Source: Saccopteryx bilineata
Taxonomy: Eukaryota; Chordata; Mammalia; Chiroptera; Emballonuridae
DNA length: 64,000 nt
Assembly: GCF_036850765.1 (NCBI RefSeq)
Contig: NC_089492.1
Location: 203,204,276-203,268,275 of the forward strand
Direction: 5' to 3'
Part shown: positions 48,001-57,000 of the stretch, one piece after another
How the letters are laid out: every line of letters begins with the position of its first letter
Numbering within the stretch: position 1 is the stretch's first letter
Notes under the pieces: model-generated
What the model saw: the letters and a program-made list of their open reading frames with translations, nothing else
Databases searched by the model: none
What the model was told of the DNA's origin: nothing
Made by a program: the position numbers and the translations under genes

Positions 48001-51000
48001 AGGATTAGTAAAATTATATATACATAACACATAGATACAGATAACAGGACAGAAAATCCCAGAGGGAAGGGGCAAGGGAGTTAAGGGAAGAGGGGTAAAA
48101 GGGGTGTAATGAGGCATGGAGTGGTGTTAATTGTGTTATATTGAGTGAGACACTTGTATCCATGTTAACATAATAAATTAAAATTAATAAAAAAAATTTA
48201 AAAAATGTTCAGTCAGCCCTCATTTTTTCAGGAAGAATTATTCTATATGTAGGTGTATATTTGGCGTGTTCATGGTAGGAGGTGAGTTTCGAGTCTTCCT
48301 ATGTTGCCATTTTGAAATCTTCTTTCTTTTTTGTCGCTCTGATTGGGTGAGTTCTTTTTCCCTGTCTTCAAATTCACTTGTCTTTTCTTCTGCTTCATCT
48401 AGTCTGCTATTGAACCTTTCTAATATATTTTTCAGTTTATTTATTATATTGTTCATTTCTGTGAGTTCTGTTTGGTACCTGTTAATATTGTGTAACTCTT
48501 TGTTAAATTTCCCACTGTGTTCATCTATTCTTCCTTCATTTGATGAGCATATTTATGACCATTACTTTCAACTTTTTATTGGGTAAATTACCTATCTCAA
48601 ATTCATTTAGCTTTCTTTATATTCCTGAGGTTTTCTCTTGCTATCACATTTGGAACATGTTCCTGTGTTTCCACATCTTGCTTAATTCTCTTATTGGTTT
48701 CTAGGTCTTAGATCAGGGATAGTCAACCTTTTTATACCTACCACCCACTTTTGGATCTCTGTTAGTAGTAAAATTTTCTAACCACCCACTAATTCCACAG
48801 TAATGGTGATTTATAAAGTAGGAAAGTAACTTTACTTTATAAAATTTATAAAGCAGAATTACAGCAAGTTAAAGCATATAATAATAATTACTTACCAAGT
48901 ACTTTATGTTGGATTTTTGCTAAGTTTAGCAGAATAAATCTTTATAAAACAACTTACTATCACCCACCATGAAAGCTGGAAAGCCCAATGGTGGGCGGTA
49001 GGGACCACGTTGACTACCATGCTTTAGATGAAACGACCACCCATCCTGTTCATTAAGTAGTGGCCTTGTATAGAATATGAGCCTTATTGTTCAGCCCTAC
49101 CCTAACTCTTGCTTGTTTCTCAAGCCTCTGTGATTCCCAGAAGCTTATTTTGTTTTATTGTCACACTCATTAGTTTAGGGTGTGATATGATCTCTCTTTG
49201 ACCCAAAAGGAAAACTGCACCTAGATTCAGATTGATTAGAAGTCATATCTGCAGGCAGAAGATTTTTTTTAAATGCAAATAAATAGGCCCTAGCTGGTTA
49301 GCTCAGTGGTGACATTGGCCCAGCATGTGGATGTCCCAGGTTTGATTTCTGATCAGGGCACACAGGAGAAGTGACCATCTGCTTCTCTACCCCTCTCCTC
49401 TCCTCTTCTCTGTCTCTCTTTTTCTCTCCCTTCCCCTCCTGCAGCCAAGGCTCCACTGGAGCAAGTGGGCTCAGGCACTGAAGATGGCACCATGGCCATG
49501 CCTCGGGCACTAACATGGCTCGGGTTGCAATGGAGCAATAGCCCCAGATGGGCAGACCTGGCCCCCTACTGGGCTTGGCAGGTGGATTACGGTCAGGTGC
49601 ACGCAGGAGTCTGTCTCTCCACCTCCCTGCTTCCCACTTAAGAATAATACCCAAAAGTATGCAAATAAATATATAGTCTTATGAGAACAAAAGCATAAGC
49701 CTCATAAGCCACCAAAGCCTGATGATCTGGGCAGCAGTCACAAAAATTGGGGCTCGTGACAAATGTATAAGCTCCTTTCTGGGAGATGCTGGTAAGATCT
49801 AGCAAGGCAGAGACAGACTGCAAAGATGGTGTCCCCCAATCTATGTTCCCTGAAAGCAACTCCATATCCTTTAATTGAGCTAAACTTGATTTCTGCCCTT
49901 ATGGCCAAAACTCCAAGACAAGCTAGTGGGACTTTAAAAAACAAAAACAAAACAAAAAACAACTGGGGCTGTGTTTTAACCTGATGTCTGTGTACTATTT
50001 TGGGGGTGGTGGCCTTATTTGTACAGTCTCATGGGACCCAGGAACACAAGCACTTGTGGATAATGGGTCTAAGCAATCAAGAAGTACGCCTGGGTGGCAG
50101 CCACAAAAACTGGGGTACTAAATATAAAAATTGGGGCATGGAACCCAAATAAGAACTCCCTTCCAAGAGATACTGGTGCTCTGGAATGGGGCAGAGTAAC
50201 AGCATGAAGATAGTGCCTGTCCTCAGAGGTCTCTGGAGAAGATTACAGCAGACCCTTATATGTTTGTTTAATTAGAAACCTGCCCCTCAAGCTGCAGATG
50301 TGAAGGTAAACCAATAGGTATCTTTCACAGAAAGACTGAGCTCCTGAGTCTGCTTCCTTTGGCTCTGTCTTGGGGGTAGTAGTTGTTTAAGAACACTTTC
50401 TCCCTTGGTTACAGTCCTGTGGAACCCGCAAGTATAAGACACACTGGGAAACAGAGCCAGGAGCTGTAGAGGTGTCTCCTGAGAACAACCACAGAAATCA
50501 GGACACATGACAAGGTATAGGGTCCTTTCTTGAAGATACCAGTGAGCTAGAATAAAATAAAGATAGAGTATAAAAATTGTGCTCATTTCTCGAGACCACC
50601 TCAATAGTCCCCTGTAAGTGTGCCAAATCAGAAGCCTGCCCCTTAGGCTAAAGGTGTTAGAGAACAGGAAGATGGCACCCACGATCCTCCATCTCCAGAG
50701 TATCCCAGCAGCCCCCTGCCATTTAGACTAATACTTTAAAATTAGCAAATAATTCTTTTTCAAAGTGTTTTCTAAGATTTGTTTCTGCACTGAGTCCTGG
50801 AATGGATGAGTCTGCACGTGAGCCTTTTAAGAGCTCACCTTAGCCCCATGGGTCTAGTAGGGATAAGGCCTATTGATTTTCAAAGCCAGATGTTTTGGAG
50901 GCTCATCTCAGGTGCTGGTCTTAAAACTTGGAACACAAACACTTTATTCTTCAGAGAGAATCTCCAGGATTTGGGTTCTTCCCAGACTGTGAGTGGCTGT

Positions 51001-54000
51001 GCCTGGGGTGGGTTTTCAGGTGATACTGTGTCTCAGCTTCTCCTACCTACTTCAATGTGGTTTCCCTCTCATTTGCCAGATGTGAGGGGACTGCTCCACC
51101 AGTTTTTAGGTTTTGTTTTTCACCTCAGAAGAAGTTGTTACCATATGTAGCTGTAGATTCGGTGTGTCTTTGGGAAGTGACCAAAGACACTTACATCGCC
51201 ATCTTGAACTAGAACAACATTTTTATAATTTCTTACAATAGCCAGTTTTTTCATTTAACTTCCCTCAGTATGTCCTCTTTTTTTTATATTTTTCTGAAGC
51301 TAGAAACTGGGAGAGACAGTCAGACAGACTCCCGCATGCGCCCTACCGGAATCCACCCGGCACACCTACCAGGGGGACGCTCTGCCCACCAGGGGGCGAT
51401 GCTCTGCCCTTCCGGGACGTCACTCTGCCGTGACCAGAGCCACTCTACGCCTGGGGCAGAGGCCAAGGAGCCATCCCCAGCACCCGGGCCATCTTTGCTC
51501 CAATGGAGCCTCGGCTGTGGGAGGGGTGGAGAAGCAGATGGGCGCTTCTCCTGTGTGCCCTGGCCGGGAATCGATCCCAGGACTTCTGCACGCCAGGCCG
51601 ACGCTCTACCACTGAGCCAACTGGCCAGGGCCTATGTCCTCTTTTTATGCTAACACAGGGGTCCCCAAACTTTTTACACAGGGGGCCAGTTCACTGTCCC
51701 TCAGACCATTGGAGGGCCAGACTATAAAAAAAACTATGAACAAATTCCTATGCACACTGCACATATCTTATTTTAAAGTAAAAAAACAAAACGGGAACAA
51801 ATACAATATTTAAAATAAAGAACAAGTAAATTTAAATCAACAAACTGACCAATATTTCAATGGGAACTATGCTCCTCTCACTGACCACCAATGAAAGAGG
51901 TACCCTTCCAGAAGTGCGGCGGGGGCCAGATAAATGGCCTCAGGGGGCCGCATGTGGCCCGTGGGCCGTAGTTTGGGAACCCCTGTACTAACATATTTAT
52001 TCACTGTGTCATTATTTTAAGTTAATAAATTATTTCAAATAATTGTATTTAAGTAAGTGATTGTTTGGCAAAACCAAAGTATTTCTGGAGTACTGATGAC
52101 TTTTTCAAATTACATTTAGGTAGTGTGTAGCTTTCAGACTTTCTATATAAAACAAATAGCTAATCTTATTTGTAGTATGCAAATTCAGTCAATGAAGTTT
52201 TTCTTAACTGAACAAGGTGTCCTATGTCCTATGTTAATCATTCCTCCATTATCTTTGTAGCTCCTCCGCATTTTTGTTCCTACAGTTTACTACTTCCAAC
52301 ATTGATTGAAGTATATCAGAAATTGATATTTGACCATCACTCATTTGATAAACATCTAATAGATCAGTTACCATGTTTGGTTTTGTGGATATGAGCCATA
52401 ATTTTTTCCCTCAGGTAGATGTGTCCTAAAATTTCTCTCCAGTAATTTGTCATTCATATGAATTTATTTTATAATTTGTAAGACTATGTTAAAGAAATTC
52501 AGTGAGTATAAAAGTCTCCAATGATCAACAATCCCATTCATAAAAATCTTTGCTGCCTTGTACCAGGACCATGCTGACTGTAACTGTGTTTTTCATTTAC
52601 TCCAGGTCTAAATCCCAAAGCTAAAAGTTCCAACATACTTAAGGAGTGTATCAGGCATTTTTTTCCAAAACGGAAGTGTTTTGTCTTTGACCGGCCAACA
52701 AAAGAAACAGAGCTCCTAGCCCATATTGATAATATTTTGGAAAGTCAACTGGATCCTAAGTTCCGGAAACAATCGGAAAACTTCTGTAATTACATCTTCA
52801 CCCATGCAAGGACTAAGACCCTCAGGGAAGGAGTCCAAGTTACTGGGAACCGTGAGTGTCCTTTTACAAAGCCATATTTCTGATGGTCTAATATGGGTTA
52901 ACTATTTATAATACATGATTTTTAGTAGTTTTATTTTACATAAAAATGTGTATTTATAATATTCATACTCCAAAGAGAAATATGTATGTGTCTTTTGCTA
53001 TGGTATTAACAAATTCCTTTCCAAATATTATCACTGATATACCCTGGAGTCCCACATTTAAGAAGAAGCCATCACTGATAATAAAACCATGAACTAGGAA
53101 TAAAAACAAAGTACATTGTATTTTCAGGGGAATTCCTATATATTAAGTGTTTTCCTCAAAGACTCTTCTTGGGAGGTTATTTTAGTCCAAAATACATATC
53201 TGAGTATTTAAAAATCTATTGAAAGCTTAAGAATTAAGAATGATTATTATCAAAACTATCCTTCTTCTTTATCTGTGTAGTTTATTTTTCCTTTATCTGT
53301 GTAATGTGTAAGAATTATTCACAGAAACTTCTGATTATGTTAGATGAGGGTAGGAATTTAACATTTGTTTAATATGATGGCCTGGAGAATACAGGAATAG
53401 TGAGTAAATGTGCAAATTAAAGTGATGATAGAAATAAGTAGGTGTGTGTGCATGTGTGTGTGTAGTTTCAGAATTGTGATCTCAGAATCTTGGATCTCAC
53501 TGAGTATAAATTGGCATTGAACCCTATTCTCTGTTTCTTACAGGGTTGGGGACTCTAGTAGTGACTTACGTGGATACCATCAACAAAGGATCAGTGCCTT
53601 GTTTGGAGAACGCAGTGACAACTCTGGCCCAGATTGAGAACTCAGCGGCTGTGCAGAAGGCAGCCGAGCACTACAGCCAGCAGATGGCGCAGCGAGTGAG
53701 CTTCCCCACAGACACGCTCCAGGAGCTGCTGGATGTGCACATGGCCTGTGAGAGGGAAGCCATTGCAATCTTCATGGAGAACTCCTTCAAGGATGACCAG
53801 AGGGAGTTCCAGAAGAAGCTTATGGTACTTTGTCTTAGCATTTGTCCTCCTTATTCTCGCCCTTCTCGGATGATGCCTGCCGGTCTACATATTTATTTCA
53901 TAGCTCATCTCTTCTTCAGACTAAAGTAGTCTGAATTCTCCTGAGAGGGAGAATTCTAGAGAACTATATTTACTTCTTTTTCCTCAAACTGGAGAACGTT

Positions 54001-57000
54001 ATTAAAGATCTCGCAAGCAAAATCAGCATCAGTGTCTTCTTTAGTGAAGTGTGGCATGATTTCATAATCCCCGAAAGTCATTCCCGAGCTGGCTGCTCTC
54101 TGGATATATGCACTCCTACTCCTAGACACTGTTTCCTTAGACAGACTCTCTTACCATGTAATTATTTATAGTATTTCTGGTTGTATGATTGTTATTGAAG
54201 ATAAAAATTACAGAATGGTACAGTTGCTGGGAACCACAAAGTATATATATGCAATCTCAACATTTCACAGAGGAAGCTGAGGCCCAGGAAGGTTAAGAAG
54301 CTTTAGCAGGGTCTTGCAGAGAGTTTTCAGAGTTAGAAATAAATCTCTTGATTATTGCTACATTGGTTTGCTGCTCTACTTAGGATACTTTTTCTTTGTT
54401 TCTTTTTTTTACTTTTATTTAGAAAATTAAATTTAACAGGGTATTGATCAATAAGTACATTCTTAAGAGGACCAACTAATACATTGGACCAATAAGTATT
54501 CTTAAGAGTATCCAACTAATAGATTCTTCAGAATTTTATCTCCTCTGTTCCTTTTGACTGATGATTCCTGTTTACATTTCTCTTGCAGGAAATCATAAAG
54601 AATAAAAAAGAGAGTTTCTTGCAGAAGAATGAAGAGGCTTCTGTTAAATACTGCCAGAATACACTGGATCAGCTTTCAATGGCTCTAATGGATGCTATTT
54701 CGGAGGGAAATTTCTCTGTTCCCAGAGGGCACGAGAACTACAGGAGAGCAAAGGAAAGGATTGAACGGCGCTATTGGGAAGTACCCAAGAAAGGAGTGAA
54801 GGTGAGGAAGGAGGGGAGCATGGGGATCCCACAGATGAAGGTCAAGAGGCACGCCTGAAAATCTGAGAGCACAGTAGCCTTGTGGGTAATATGAGATCAT
54901 GGGGATAGCATGACTGTTTAGCTTTCAAGCTGAATGTTTGCTCTTTCTCACTGAAGAGAGAAGAAATGTTTATTCTAAAAGCTGAGTATGGATTTGTGAG
55001 ATCCACAAGATACAGAAGAGAAATAATTATTTCTCCATCCAGCAATATGAAATTTAGTGTACTAAGTGTTGAGTATCTGTGATGGAATGTCTGAATTTTG
55101 TACTCACAGCTGATCAACATGAGAGAGAGAACCAAATTAATCGACAGTTACATAGAGTGATAACACAAACCTGTGACCCTGGTGTGCACTGGTAATGGTA
55201 ATAAATGTAATAGTAAAAATACAATTAACATATTGAACTGCTAATCCCTGTAGGCAGAGTGTTAATCTCTTTCTCTTAAAATTTTATTTAGTCTTCCAAA
55301 AAAATGTTATGAAGCACTTACCTTTATTGCCCACATTTTTTTATAGATGTGAATTAGAAAGCAGGTTATATAACTTGCTTCAAGTCATACTTCTAGCAAG
55401 TGGCTAGAGAGAACAGCAGTATAGATTAGAGTCTGCATTTCACATTAGACATATAGTCTATAAAACCTGCCAGAAGAGGACAGGGATGTAAATTTTGAAG
55501 TATGTGTACATGTTGTCCAGGTTGAGAAGTTATCCAAAGGGAAGTACCCCAAGTAAACATGCAAATACATAAAAGCATCAAGAGATTATGGGTTTTTACA
55601 ACTGCACATAATTCTGACTGGCTGAAAGGAAGGGCATGTGGAGACAACTACTGTTGGAAGAGGGGCTGGAAGAAGATATACAAAGTCTCTGTCCACAGTA
55701 AGGGGCTTGGACACTTTGGAGCATTTTAAATAAAAAGTAAAAATGACATGAATAGACTTGTTTGCACAGAACAAATCTCCTCAGAGGAACTCCAAGTTCT
55801 TCATTTCTTCTTGGTTCCTCAGGCAAAAGAAGTCTTCCAAGACTTCCTGCAGTCACAGATGCCAATAGAGAAATCCATCCTGCAGGCAGATAGAACCCTG
55901 ACCCAAGGGCAGAAGGCCATAGAAGGTATGGGGCACAACCCAACTCTCAGTAGGGGGGGGGGGGGTAGGTCCCTGCAGTGCCCTCTGACAGATCACGTGA
56001 AGATTTTTCCAAAACACCAAAGTTGCCCTTCTTCTGCCAAATTTGAAAGTAACAAGCACAGCTGTGGTTATACATCAGGCAGATCCAAAGGCCTTTCCTA
56101 TCACATTCTCAAAGCAGCTCTTGATGGTGTAGCCGTAATCAGGTGAAATCTGAGATTCCTCATCCTCTCTTTCAAATCTGATTTGCTTTCTGATCTCAAG
56201 ATGGTAGAGTTCAGGCCTGATCTTTTACTTTCTTCTCTTTCTAACACCTCCCTGGGGCAGAGGAGCGGGCCAGGAAGGAGGCAGCTGAGATGGAGAAGGA
56301 GTGGCTGAGACAGAAACACTGGGAGCAGCAGCAGCAGATGGAGGCACAAAATAGAAGCCTTCAGGAAAACATGGTCCAACTGAGAGAGAAGCTGGAGTGG
56401 GAAAGAGACGAGGCTCTGAGAGAACAGACGAAGACACTGGAACACAAGCTGAAGGTAAGGCCGGCCCTGGCCTCAGTAGTTGCTGATGGTCATCGCCCTG
56501 GTTAATAAGAATGGAATGGGTGAAAATTAAAGGAAAATTTAAAAGAGAACCACTGCTGCTATTTAGTGCATTTGATTCACCAGAAGTACTGAATCCTGGC
56601 TTTCCTAAAGGCCTCTGAGTTTTGCTCCACACTGAGACTCTCAGGAGTCCAAGGTGACCTTGGCTCCTCCAAGTCCTTGACGAATATAAATCGCCTCTGC
56701 AATGTTTGAGTTGCTACAGTAGTTCGTTTCTAGGATGATCTCATGGAGCCCTAATTAAACAAGGTTTTTTAGATTATCAAGTAGATATTCCAACCTGGTG
56801 TTTTTAATATAAGCACCAGCAGGGTACTTTATCAAGATCGCTGTCAATTATCAAGAAGCTACTACCAGCAAAAACCCTGATTTGGATTCATGCTTGCCTA
56901 AAACTACCAGATATGTCCAGACATAGAAATACGGGGAACCCACACCTTCTAAACCAGTGTCAGTTGGCTCCAGCTATGGATAGTTTGCCTAAGTCATCAC

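Larger units (their letters stand above)
32190..51212 (-). mobile_element. Very old minus-strand LINE-1, about 7-8 kb of own sequence spread over 19 kb by nested insertions
   Basis: From left to right (3' to 5' of the element): 3' end and ORF2 C-terminus at 32190-33604; reverse transcriptase at 34276-34286 and 34697-35343; resumption at about 42986-44367 (endonuclease side); 44779-46300 (inter-ORF, ORF1); ORF1 coiled coil at about 48230-48713; 5' UTR at about 49022-51212 ending in a minus-strand AAGATGGCG start. The joins match where each younger element begins and ends. No frame is intact. Confidence 0.65.
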
